A stretch of 10,393 nucleotides of DNA from UKL13-2 sp031370625 (lineage in GTDB: Bacteria; Pseudomonadota; Gammaproteobacteria; Burkholderiales; Usitatibacteraceae): positions 1-10,393 of the forward strand of contig JANMQR010000219.1 in assembly GCA_031370625.1 (NCBI GenBank). Reading direction: 5' to 3'. Numbering within the stretch: position 1 is the stretch's first letter; every line of letters starts with the position of its first letter. Below the pieces are notes generated by a model, which made no database searches, was not told the origin of the DNA, and saw only the letters and a program-made list of their open reading frames with translations. Both the position numbers and the translations under genes were made by a program. Positions 1 to 7,598 of this stretch are shown piece after piece.

Positions 1-2136
1 GATCCGCGCCGCACCGAAACCGCGTCTGATGCTGATTTATTTCTGCAAATCAAACCGGGTAGCGATGTCGCCTTATTTAACGCCATGCTGCGCGTAATGT
101 TGGATGAAGGTCTCATCAACCCAAACTATATTGAAGCGCACACGCAAGGTTTTGCAGCACTCAAAGAAACGCTCACCAATTACGCGCCTGCCAATGTGGC
201 TGAGCTGATTGGGGTGGCGACTGAGGACATCCTGAAAGCGGCACGCTGGTTTGCCAAATCTCCAGTCACGCTATCGCTCTACTGCCAAGGCCTCAACCAA
301 TCCGCGCGCGGCACCGACAAAAATGCAGCACTCATCAATCTGCATTTGGCCACGCAACAAATCGGCAAGCCCGGTGCCGGACCGTTTTCACTAACCGGCC
401 AACCCAATGCAATGGGCGGGCGCGAAGTCGGCGGCATGGCGAACTTACTTTCCGCGCATCGTGATTTAGCGAATGCGGAACATCGCGCAGAAGTCGCAAA
501 ATTGTGGGGTGTCGGCTCTGTTCCCGCCACACCGGGAAAAACTGCGGTTGAATTATTTGAATCACTGCATGCAGGCAGCATCAAATGCGTGTGGATCGCG
601 TGTACCAACCCCGCGCAATCGATGCCTGATCAAGCACTGATACGTGAAGCAATGCAACGCGCCGATTTTGTAGTGCTGCAGGAATGCCATACGGATACTG
701 AAACCGCACGATACGCAGACCTGCTATTGCCTGCGTCGACATGGGGCGAAAAAGACGGCACCGTTACCAATTCCGAGCGACGCATTTCACGCGTACGCGC
801 GGCGATTCCGCCGCCGGGTGAGGCGCGTCACGATTGGCAAATTGCTGTTGATTTTGCTCTTTTGTTAGCAACAAAATTGCCGCGCGCGAATGCCGAAAAA
901 CTATTTCCCTATACATGCGCGGAAGAAATTTTTAACGAACATCGCGAAACCACACGCGGACGCGATCTCGATATTACCGGCTTGAGCTATTCCATTCTGG
1001 AATCACGCGGCCCGCAACACTGGCCGTTCCCAGAGCACGCGCAGACAGGGAAAATTCGGCTCTACGAAGACGGCATTTTCCCCACTGAAAACGGTCGCGC
1101 AAAATTCGCCAACACAAAATTTGTACCTGTTGCAGAAGCGACAACCGCGAAATTCCCCATCAGCCTTAACACCGGCAGGCTGCGCGATCAATGGCATGGC
1201 ATGTCGCGCACCGGCCGTGCGGCACAGCTCTATGCACATGCACCTGAACCCACGCTGACCATGAATCTGCAAACGCTTGCGGCGTTGGGCGTTGGTCACC
1301 ATGATTTGGTTACCATCACCAGCGCGCGTGGCACCTTGACCATACCGGTTGAAGCATCAGCAGACATCGCCGTCAACGAGGCTTTTTTGCCGATGCATTG
1401 GGGCAGCCGGTTTGTGAAGGGCGATGGCATTAATGCGCTAACGGTGAGCGCATTTGATCCCATCTCTCGTCAACCCGAATTGAAACACGCAGCCGTTTCC
1501 GTTGAACGCGCAAATCTGCCATGGCGATTAGTGGTAATGACTGGAACCACAGATGCGAACACATTACTTGCAAAGCTCGCATTACACTTTGATGATTTTG
1601 AATATGCAACCTGCGGACTTTCGGGTCGCGATCATGATGTGGTCGTATTCCGTGCCGCTGCAACGAAGGCAGTCTCGCAAAACGTAATCGATAGGCTGGA
1701 TGCTTTATTCGGCATTGATGCGGCGGCACTTGAACTTGTTGACGCCTCGACTGGCGTTGCTCGCGCGATGAAAGTTGACGAGGGCAAACTCGTCGCCATG
1801 CGTCTTGCTGGTGATATTTCAGGCCATCAATGGCTGGCAGAATGGCTGGAAAGCCGCGTGGATATTGGCGCTCTGGGGTATCGTGCCTTGGCGGGTGGTA
1901 GCACGCCACCGCTGGAAACGGCGACTCGTGGCCGTATTGTTTGCGCATGCCACAACGTTGCTCACAATGAAGTTGCCGCGTGTTTTGCCGCGGGCGGGGG
2001 CGTAGCCGACGCGCAGAATAAATTGAAATGCGGCACTGGTTGCGGATCGTGTTTACCCGAGCTACGTCGAATTGAATTAAAAATTCGCCGACAAGCGACC
2101 GATGAAAATCCTGCGCTTGAAGAGTTGGCCGCATGA
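1..2136 (+). CDS. nasA: Assimilatory nitrate reductase catalytic subunit NasA, 5'-truncated by the window
   Basis: Cytoplasmic molybdenum (bis-MGD) enzyme reducing nitrate to nitrite. The frame is open from base 1, so the gene starts upstream; 711 codons are present and the N-terminal [4Fe-4S] region is missing. Seen: DPRRTETA at the very start, a molybdopterin oxidoreductase core (ECHTDTETARYADLLLPASTWGEKDG-type stretch around 682-750), a molydopterin dinucleotide-binding domain beginning with LNTGRLRDQWHGMSRTG (about 1165-1215), then a linker domain (about 1520-1930) usual in proteobacterial NasA. The C-terminus is a BFD-like [2Fe-2S] domain with Cys codons at 1942, 1948, 2029, 2041 and 2050 (CxC ... 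CGTGCGSC). The C-terminal cluster is the expected electron entry from a flavoprotein, as in Klebsiella-type NasA/NasC (family knowledge). The stop overlaps the cobA start in ATGA. The domain order and operon leave little doubt; membrane-bound NarG and periplasmic NapA do not carry this C-terminal domain. Confidence -1.
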   Translation, partial: DPRRTETASDADLFLQIKPGSDVALFNAMLRVMLDEGLINPNYIEAHTQGFAALKETLTNYAPANVAELIGVATEDILKAARWFAKSPVTLSLYCQGLNQSARGTDKNAALINLHLATQQIGKPGAGPFSLTGQPNAMGGREVGGMANLLSAHRDLANAEHRAEVAKLWGVGSVPATPGKTAVELFESLHAGSIKCVWIACTNPAQSMPDQALIREAMQRADFVVLQECHTDTETARYADLLLPASTWGEKDGTVTNSERRISRVRAAIPPPGEARHDWQIAVDFALLLATKLPRANAEKLFPYTCAEEIFNEHRETTRGRDLDITGLSYSILESRGPQHWPFPEHAQTGKIRLYEDGIFPTENGRAKFANTKFVPVAEATTAKFPISLNTGRLRDQWHGMSRTGRAAQLYAHAPEPTLTMNLQTLAALGVGHHDLVTITSARGTLTIPVEASADIAVNEAFLPMHWGSRFVKGDGINALTVSAFDPISRQPELKHAAVSVERANLPWRLVVMTGTTDANTLLAKLALHFDDFEYATCGLSGRDHDVVVFRAAATKAVSQNVIDRLDALFGIDAAALELVDASTGVARAMKVDEGKLVAMRLAGDISGHQWLAEWLESRVDIGALGYRALAGGSTPPLETATRGRIVCACHNVAHNEVAACFAAGGGVADAQNKLKCGTGCGSCLPELRRIELKIRRQATDENPALEELAA

Positions 2137-2909
2137 ATGCAAAAGCCAATACGGGAATGGTTTTTTTAATCGGTGCCGGGCCGGGCGATCCTGTATTGCT
2201 CACGCTCAAGGCCGTAAAAGCGATTCAAATTTGCGATGTGTTGCTGGTGGATGATCTGGTTGATCGCGCAGTACTCGCACATGCGAAGCCGAACGCACGC
2301 GTGATTGGCGTCGGTAAACGCGGCGGTTGCAAATCAACACCGCAACAATTTATTGAGCGAATGATGATTCGCTTCGCCCGCGCGGGTGCCTCGGTGGGGC
2401 GCATCAAGGGCGGTGATCCATTCGTGTTCGGTCGGGGAGGAGAGGAGATGCTGGCGCTACGTGATGCCGGCATCAATGTGACAGTAGTGCCGGGTGTAAC
2501 AGCAGGATGCGCCGCGCCCGGCACACTGCATATTCCAGTAACACATCGCGACTTTTCGCGCGGCGTTACCTTCATCACAGGGCATACCAAAACCGATGCA
2601 GCGCTAAATTATTCCGCTCTCGCGTATGCAGGCACCACCCTCGTGATCTATATGGGCATCACGAATTTGAGCGAAATTGCGGCGGGCTTGATTGACGCTG
2701 GCATGTCGCGGCACACGCCTGCCTGCGCGATCCGCAACGGCACCTGGCGGGATCAATCAGCCGTAATTTCGACGGTGGCGACACTCGCCACTGACGTCGC
2801 GAAAGCAAAACTGACCAGCCCCGCCATTATCGTGATTGGCGAAGTGGTTTCGTTGGCGAAGCGCGACAACATCCCTGCCATCGGCGAGGAATCAAGATGC
2901 GCCGCTTAA
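2133..2909 (+). CDS. cobA: Uroporphyrinogen-III C-methyltransferase (SUMT, CobA type)
   Basis: SAM-dependent methylation of uroporphyrinogen III at C2 and C7 to precorrin-2, the branch point to siroheme (and cobalamin). The 258-residue protein carries the family motifs: GAGPGDP at residues 14-20, GRIKGGDPFVFGRGGEE at 89-105, VVPGVTAG at 118-125, THRDFSRG near 137-144 and TGHTK near 149-153. The length fits a stand-alone methyltransferase, with no CysG-type dehydrogenase/ferrochelatase domain, so the last two siroheme steps must be encoded elsewhere (inference). The start overlaps the nasA stop by four bases (ATGA). An internal ATG at 2157 (residue 9) is a possible alternative start closer to the conserved core. 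The position directly between nitrate reductase and the siroheme nitrite reductase points to siroheme supply for that enzyme rather than cobalamin synthesis. Confidence -1.
   Translation: MNAKANTGMVFLIGAGPGDPVLLTLKAVKAIQICDVLLVDDLVDRAVLAHAKPNARVIGVGKRGGCKSTPQQFIERMMIRFARAGASVGRIKGGDPFVFGRGGEEMLALRDAGINVTVVPGVTAGCAAPGTLHIPVTHRDFSRGVTFITGHTKTDAALNYSALAYAGTTLVIYMGITNLSEIAAGLIDAGMSRHTPACAIRNGTWRDQSAVISTVATLATDVAKAKLTSPAIIVIGEVVSLAKRDNIPAIGEESRCAA
2886..2890 (+). promoter_or_regulatory. Strong Shine-Dalgarno (GAGGA) inside the cobA 3' end
   Basis: GAGGA lies 6 bases before an ATG at 2897, in the last codons of cobA. The next annotated gene starts at 2938 and has no purine-rich site of its own, since the bases before it are T-rich (TTTTTTGTTTCACCG). 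The site therefore appears to serve a 14-codon frame that ends on the downstream start codon. The motif is seen directly; its function is inferred. Confidence -1.
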
Positions 2910-2941
2910 TAATAATTTTTTGTTTCACCGTTCAACGATGA
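2897..2941 (+). CDS. Possible 14-codon coupling ORF between cobA and the FAD oxidoreductase
   Basis: ATG at 2897 preceded by GAGGA opens a frame encoding MRRLIIIFCFTVQR, whose TGA (2939-2941) overlaps the ATG at 2938 of the next gene as ATGA. It also overlaps the last four codons of cobA in another frame. A short hydrophobic peptide read in this way could hand ribosomes to the downstream gene, which lacks its own Shine-Dalgarno. It is too short to judge from protein content and may be chance. No homologue is recognised. Confidence -1.
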   Translation: MRRLIIIFCFTVQR

Positions 2942-4137
2942 GCAAACCCAAACTCGTCGTCATCGGTAACGGTATGGCCGGCGTCAAAACACTTGAGCAC
3001 TTACTGACCATTGCACCAAATTTTTACGACATCACTGTATTCGGCACTGAGCCGCATCCGAATTACAACCGCATCCTGCTGTCCCCGGTACTCGCGGGCG
3101 AGATGACGTTGGACGATATCGTGATCAATGATCGTGCGTGGTACGCGAATCACGGCGTTGCGCTGCACTTGGGTAAAACCATCATCCGCATTGATCGCAA
3201 ACGCCGCATTGTTATTGCCGACGATGGCACTGAAACGCCCTATGATCGATTACTATTGGCCACCGGATCGAGTGCCGTAAAGCTGCCGATTCCGGGCAAT
3301 GATTTGAAAAATGTCGTGACCTATCGCGATATCGGCGATACGCAATCGATGATTGAAATAAGCCGCACCGCGAAACGCGCCGTGGTGATTGGCGGTGGCT
3401 TGCTGGGGCTGGAGGCCGCGAACGGATTAGCACTACGCGGCATGGAGGTCACAGTGGTACATGTGATGCCGTGGCTGATGGAGCGCCAGCTTGATCAGCA
3501 TGCGGCGAGGACTTTGCAAAGCGCGCTCGAAGCGGGTGGTGTGATGTTTCGTCTTGAAGCATCGACTACAGAAATCATCGGTACAGACGGCAAGGTCTCT
3601 GCGATCACATTCAAATCGGGTGAGCGCATCGAAACGGACTTAGTGGTGATGGCGGTCGGCATTCGTCCCAATGTATGGTTGGCCGAAAGTTGCGGCCTGC
3701 ACATCAATCGCGGCATTGTGGTGGACGATACGCTGCAAACTTATGACCCGCGTATATATGCCGTCGGTGAATGCGTGGCGCATCGTGGGGTGAGCTATGG
3801 CTTGGTCGCACCGCTTTACGACATGGCAAGCGTGTGTGCCACACACCTGGCCGAAGTCGGTAGCCATTACTACATGGGCACCGTTCCTTCTACACGTTTA
3901 AAAGTGACGGGCGTGGATGTGTTTTCAGCAGGCAATTTTATGGGCACCAAGACCAGCGAAGCGATTGTATTGAAAGATCCTCGCAACGGTATTTATCGCA
4001 AGCTCGTGATTGAAAATAATTTGCTGATCGGCAGTGTATTGGTCGGTGACACCAGTGCCGCAACGCAATATGTGGACATGATTGCCGCTAAACAAAATAT
4101 TGCCGCAGTGCGCAATCAGCTGATGTTTATTTCGTAA
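2938..4137 (+). CDS. NirB-type FAD/NAD(P)H-dependent oxidoreductase, stand-alone flavoprotein
   Basis: A 399-residue pyridine-nucleotide-disulfide-family oxidoreductase that matches the N-terminal half of NADH nitrite reductase NirB and the NasC/NasB-type electron-transfer subunits. FAD-binding GNGMAG is at residues 10-15, ATG of the second FAD contact at 108-110, the NAD(P)-binding GGGLLGLEAA at 152-161, and the FAD-contact AVGEC at 275-279 followed by HRGVSYGLVAPLYD as in NirB. It ends right after the oxidoreductase core, with no [2Fe-2S] BFD domain and no siroheme domain. The likely role is to move electrons from NAD(P)H to the [2Fe-2S] domain of NasA (inference by analogy to Klebsiella NasC). 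The start at 2938 is chosen because it places the Rossmann motif 10 residues in. An upstream in-frame ATG at 2836 would add 34 Arg/Trp-rich residues overlapping cobA and is unlikely. Supply of the nitrite reductase is an alternative role. Confidence -1.
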   Translation: MSKPKLVVIGNGMAGVKTLEHLLTIAPNFYDITVFGTEPHPNYNRILLSPVLAGEMTLDDIVINDRAWYANHGVALHLGKTIIRIDRKRRIVIADDGTETPYDRLLLATGSSAVKLPIPGNDLKNVVTYRDIGDTQSMIEISRTAKRAVVIGGGLLGLEAANGLALRGMEVTVVHVMPWLMERQLDQHAARTLQSALEAGGVMFRLEASTTEIIGTDGKVSAITFKSGERIETDLVVMAVGIRPNVWLAESCGLHINRGIVVDDTLQTYDPRIYAVGECVAHRGVSYGLVAPLYDMASVCATHLAEVGSHYYMGTVPSTRLKVTGVDVFSAGNFMGTKTSEAIVLKDPRNGIYRKLVIENNLLIGSVLVGDTSAATQYVDMIAAKQNIAAVRNQLMFIS

Positions 4138-4154
4138 CGAAATCGATTGATTCC

Positions 4155-5906
4155 ATGAATGACATGACTGAATTCTCCGAGCAACAAAAAAAATATCTGG
4201 AAGGTTTTACCAGCGGCTTGAGCATCGCGCGCTCCAGTGGCGGTTTGGGTACAGCTGTCGCCGCACCCGCCGCGCCAACCGGTCCTGAGGCGCTCCATCA
4301 TCAAGCGCGCGCAAAAACTATCGCCGCTGGCGGCAAACTGGTGGCGGAGGAAAAAACCAAAGCTGAAAAACATCCGTTTGAAATGTGGGACGAGATGCGC
4401 GCGAATGCAGCGGCGGGAAAATTCCCCAAAGGCACGGACGTTTTTTTATACAAATATCACGGCATGTTTCATGTAGCACCTGCGCAAGATTCATTCATGT
4501 GCCGCATGCGCATTGCTGGCGGCATTATGAAAAGCTATCAATTGCGCGGCGTGGCCGACGTAGCAGAAAAATTTGCAAGCCCATTTGCGCACATCACCAC
4601 TCGTGCGAATTTGCAGTTGCGCGAAATTGTGCCTGCGAATGTGATCAACGTACTCACCGGTCTTGATGACTGCGGCCTCACCAGCAAGGGCGCGGGCGCA
4701 GACAATATTCGTAACATCACCGGCTCGCCCACGGCGGGGATTGATCCGCAGGAGTTGATCGATACGCAACCGTTGTGCAGCGAAATGCATCATTACATTT
4801 TGAATCACCGCGAGATGTATGGCCTGCCGCGCAAGTTTAATATCGCGTTTGATGGTGGCGGCAAAGTAGCGGCACTGGATGACACCAACGACATCGGATT
4901 TTTTGCGGTGCGCGTGGGCGAAGGAAAATCAGTGCCCGCAGGCGTGTACTTTCGCATGCGGCTCGGTGGCATTACCGGGCACAAGGATTTCGCCCGCGAT
5001 TGCGGCATCGTGATTGCGCCACGCGATTGCGTAAACGTGGCCGAGGCGGTGGTGCGCGTTTTCATCAGCGAGGGGGATCGTACCAATCGACAAAAAGCGC
5101 GGATGAAATATGTGCTGGATCGTATCGGTCATGAACAATATTTGAAGCGCGTGCAGACGTTACTTTCGTTTCCACTGGTGGCGCTGCCAGAATCCGAATG
5201 TGAGCCGCGACCACCCATCGCCAAACACGGTCACGTGGATTTTCATCCGCAAAAACAAGCGGGCACAGTTTATGTCGGCATCCTCACGCCCGTCGGCAAA
5301 TTGACCTGTGTGCAAATGCGCGGGCTTGCCGACATTGCCGATAAATTTGGTTCGGGCACGATTCGCTTAACGGTGTGGCAAAACGTGATCATCTCCGATA
5401 TCGCCACGGAAAATATTGATGCGGTAAAAGCGGCGATTGACGCGATTGGCCTTTCTTGGAAAACCAATTCAATCCGCAATGGCTTGATTGCGTGTACCGG
5501 CAGCGCAGGTTGTAAATTTGGCGCGAGCGACACCAAAGCCAACGCAATTCAAATCGCAGAACACGTGGAAACCCGCATCCAGCTTGACTCTCCGATCAAT
5601 ATTCATCTTACTGGCTGCCATCATTCGTGCGCGCAACATTACATTGGCGACATTGGTTTAATCGCTGCAAAGATTGATGAAAATGACGAGCAGGTTGAGG
5701 GCTATCACGTGCATGTGGGCGGCGGTTACGGCACTGAACAATTAATTGCACGTGAAGTTTTTCGCGATGTAAAAGCAATTGATGCGCCGCTGTTGATTGA
5801 GAAAATGTTGCGCGGGTATATGGTGAATCGCGTCGATGCGAGCGATACTTTTCATGCTTTTTCTAATCGGCTGACGGTGGATGAATTGCGGAAGAAGTGC
5901 GCGTGA
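4155..5906 (+). CDS. nirA: Siroheme/[4Fe-4S] nitrite reductase, NirA/CysI family
   Basis: A 583-residue assimilatory siroheme reductase, predicted to convert nitrite to ammonium by six-electron transfer. Seen: two repeated ferredoxin-like half-domains (MCRMRIAGGIMKSYQLRG near 115-132 and YVGILTPVGKLTCVQMRG near 373-390), the siroheme-contact segments HITTRANLQLR (146-156) and NIRNITGSPTAG (184-195), and the cluster ligands C447-x5-C453 (CTGSAGC) and C488-x3-C492 (CHHSC), all four present. The N-terminus (1-75) is an extra segment with FSEQQKKYLEGFTSGL (7-22) and an Ala/Pro-rich linker, absent from plain ferredoxin NirA. The gene follows the FAD oxidoreductase by 17 bases and overlaps the next flavoprotein by GTGA. 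The family also includes sulfite reductase. The nasA/cobA operon makes nitrite the probable substrate, but sequence alone does not exclude sulfite. No good Shine-Dalgarno precedes 4155; ATG at 4164 is an alternative. Confidence -1.
   Translation: MNDMTEFSEQQKKYLEGFTSGLSIARSSGGLGTAVAAPAAPTGPEALHHQARAKTIAAGGKLVAEEKTKAEKHPFEMWDEMRANAAAGKFPKGTDVFLYKYHGMFHVAPAQDSFMCRMRIAGGIMKSYQLRGVADVAEKFASPFAHITTRANLQLREIVPANVINVLTGLDDCGLTSKGAGADNIRNITGSPTAGIDPQELIDTQPLCSEMHHYILNHREMYGLPRKFNIAFDGGGKVAALDDTNDIGFFAVRVGEGKSVPAGVYFRMRLGGITGHKDFARDCGIVIAPRDCVNVAEAVVRVFISEGDRTNRQKARMKYVLDRIGHEQYLKRVQTLLSFPLVALPESECEPRPPIAKHGHVDFHPQKQAGTVYVGILTPVGKLTCVQMRGLADIADKFGSGTIRLTVWQNVIISDIATENIDAVKAAIDAIGLSWKTNSIRNGLIACTGSAGCKFGASDTKANAIQIAEHVETRIQLDSPINIHLTGCHHSCAQHYIGDIGLIAAKIDENDEQVEGYHVHVGGGYGTEQLIAREVFRDVKAIDAPLLIEKMLRGYMVNRVDASDTFHAFSNRLTVDELRKKCA
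5890..5897 (+). promoter_or_regulatory. Ribosome binding site GGAAGAAG choosing the GTG start at 5903
   Basis: GGAAGAAG ends 5 bases before the GTG at 5903, whose GTGA overlaps the upstream stop. The other GTG, at 5897, lies inside this motif and so would have no site at a proper distance. This favours 5903 as the start of the flavoprotein by two codons. Confidence -1.
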
Positions 5907-7504
5907 TCCCGCTACTCCCTGAAACCGCCCCGTTCAATCCCGACCAGCGCGCATGGCTTAACGGCTTTTTTGCGGGGCTGCTGGGCCTGCAACAAGCCAC
6001 TGGCGCCTCGGTAACCACCGCACCTGTAGAAGACGATGCCGACTACCCGTGGCACGATCCTGCATTAGCGTTGGACGAGCGCATGACGATGGCGGCCACA
6101 CAGCCAGCGAAGTTAAAACTGATGGCCGCGATGGGGCAACTCGATTGCGGCCAGTGTGGCTATCTGTGCAAATCGTATGCGGACGCGATTGCAAACGGTG
6201 AAGAAAAAGATTTGAGCAAATGTGTGCCTGGCGGCAAGCCGACGGCGAAGATGTTAAAAAAGTTATTGGAAGAATCGCCCGCATCCACGAATATTCAAAC
6301 CCTAGCATCTACGGGCAATCTAGGCACAAATGCGGTGGAAACGCCCGCCAGTGCTAGTGTTTTAAATTCAATTAGCGCGGAACCCACGCGCAATCGCCCG
6401 GCGAAAATCAAGCTGCTGCGCTGTGATGAATTGAACGCCGCCGGAGGCGAAAAAGATACGCGCGCGGTCGCACTGTCGCTCGAAAAAACCAACATGACCT
6501 ACGAACCAGGTGATTCACTCGGCGTGTGGCCGACGAATAATCCTGACGAAGTGGAATTGATTCTATCGATCCTGCGCGCGAAAGGTAGTAAAGCAGTGAC
6601 TGTAGAAGGGGACGCGATTAGCGCGCGCGATGCACTGACGAATAAAGTAAATTTGCGTGAGCCGACAACAGAATTATTTGCGCTGATGGCCGAGCACGCC
6701 ACGCTGGATTTTGAGGCGCAACGCTTGGCACTGCTTGCCGAAAACGATGATCGCGCTGCTGAATACGGCATTCACGATGTGTTCGATACGCTCGTTAAAT
6801 TCCGCTCCGCACGACCGCCGGTGAGCCAATTCGTGCAAACACTTGCGCGACTGCAACCGCGACTTTATTCGATTGCATCGTCGCTCAACGCGCATCCCGG
6901 CGAGGTACATTTAACAGTCGCTGTGGTGCGCTACGATTTGAATGGCCGGCGCTATCAGGGACTGGGCTCTGGCTTTTTCGCGGATCATTTGCGCGAGGGC
7001 CGCCCGGTACCCGCGTTCATTCAAAAATCGCACGGATTCAAATTACCCAAAGACGCCGCGACACCGATCATCATGGTCGGCCCCGGCACCGGCATCGCCC
7101 CCTTCCGCGCCTTCTTGCAGGAGCGCGCGCTGGCGAAAGGTAGCGGCAAAAATTGGCTATTCTTCGGCGCACCACATTCCAAAACAGATTTTTTATACGA
7201 ACAAGAGTTAAAAAAATACGCCGACGATGGCGTACTCACCAAACTCTCGTTAGCCTTCTCGCGCGATCAAAGCGAAAAGATTTACGTCCAACATCGCATG
7301 ACAGAATTTGCCGCCGAGCTGTGGTCGTGGCTGAATGACGGCGCGTGTTTTTATGTGTGCGGCGATGCGAAGCGCATGGCGTCCGACGTGGATCACGCGT
7401 TGACGGGTGTGGCGGTTTCGGAAGGTGGCATGACGCAGGATGCGGCGAAGGCTTGGGTGAAGAAGTTGGCGCTGGATGGGCGGTATTTGCGGGATGTTTA
7501 TTGA
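5903..7504 (+). CDS. CysJ-like NADPH:FAD reductase with an N-terminal Fe-S domain in place of the FMN domain
   Basis: A 533-residue protein (GTG start) predicted to draw electrons from NADPH and pass them to the siroheme reductase encoded just upstream. In order: an N-terminal FNPDQRAWLNGFFAGL segment (11-26); a small Fe-S domain with C82-x2-C85-x3-C89 and C107 (CGQCGYLCKSYADAI ... KCVPGGKP), the pattern of the FeS/RnfB-type [4Fe-4S] fold; a linker rich in Ala/Ser/Thr (about 123-165); an FAD domain of the CysJ/cytochrome P450 reductase class with EPGDSLGVWP (201-210), RLYSIASS (320-327) and GLGSGFFADHL (353-363); and an NADP-binding domain with MVGPGTGIAPFRAFLQER (391-408), FFGAPHSKTDFLYEQEL (420-436) and YVCGDAKRMA (484-493). 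It ends in an aromatic residue (DVY), as family members do to cover the flavin. No flavodoxin (FMN) domain is present, unlike the roughly 600-residue CysJ. Often annotated as sulfite reductase alpha subunit; the operon suggests nitrite reduction. Confidence -1.
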   Translation: MIPLLPETAPFNPDQRAWLNGFFAGLLGLQQATGASVTTAPVEDDADYPWHDPALALDERMTMAATQPAKLKLMAAMGQLDCGQCGYLCKSYADAIANGEEKDLSKCVPGGKPTAKMLKKLLEESPASTNIQTLASTGNLGTNAVETPASASVLNSISAEPTRNRPAKIKLLRCDELNAAGGEKDTRAVALSLEKTNMTYEPGDSLGVWPTNNPDEVELILSILRAKGSKAVTVEGDAISARDALTNKVNLREPTTELFALMAEHATLDFEAQRLALLAENDDRAAEYGIHDVFDTLVKFRSARPPVSQFVQTLARLQPRLYSIASSLNAHPGEVHLTVAVVRYDLNGRRYQGLGSGFFADHLREGRPVPAFIQKSHGFKLPKDAATPIIMVGPGTGIAPFRAFLQERALAKGSGKNWLFFGAPHSKTDFLYEQELKKYADDGVLTKLSLAFSRDQSEKIYVQHRMTEFAAELWSWLNDGACFYVCGDAKRMASDVDHALTGVAVSEGGMTQDAAKAWVKKLALDGRYLRDVY

Positions 7505-7540
7505 GTAACTTGTTCTGCGCCTCACATGCAACTTCAAGAA

Positions 7541-7575
7541 CGGGCAGGTTGCCAAATTACCATTGCCCGCCTTTT
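7541..7575 (+). terminator. Probable rho-independent terminator of the nas operon
   Basis: CGGGCAGGT (7541-7549) pairs with ACC (7559-7561) and TGCCCG (7564-7569), with a two-base AT bulge and a 9-base loop. CCTTTT follows at once. It lies 37 bases after the flavoprotein stop and before the GNAT gene. The T run is short, so termination may be partial. Confidence -1.
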
Positions 7576-7598
7576 GATTACCGCAAACTTAAAACTTT

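Noticed and set aside
1430..2209. 259-codon open frame on the minus strand
   Set aside because: It lies opposite nasA and the start of cobA, whose protein motifs are clear. Its translation is Arg/Gln/His-rich with no family resemblance, a shadow frame.
2836..2937. Upstream in-frame start for the FAD oxidoreductase
   Set aside because: It would add 34 residues of Arg/Trp/Ser-rich sequence read out of frame inside cobA, and the Rossmann motif would lie unusually far from the N-terminus.
5897..5902. GTG start at 5897 for the flavoprotein
   Set aside because: It lies within the likely ribosome binding site; GTG at 5903 has proper spacing and the common four-base overlap.
4155..5906. Assimilatory sulfite reductase (CysI) as the main call
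   Set aside because: The fold does not separate the two substrates, but the operon with nasA and cobA, and the NirA-like motif set, favour nitrite. Kept as an alternative in the annotation.
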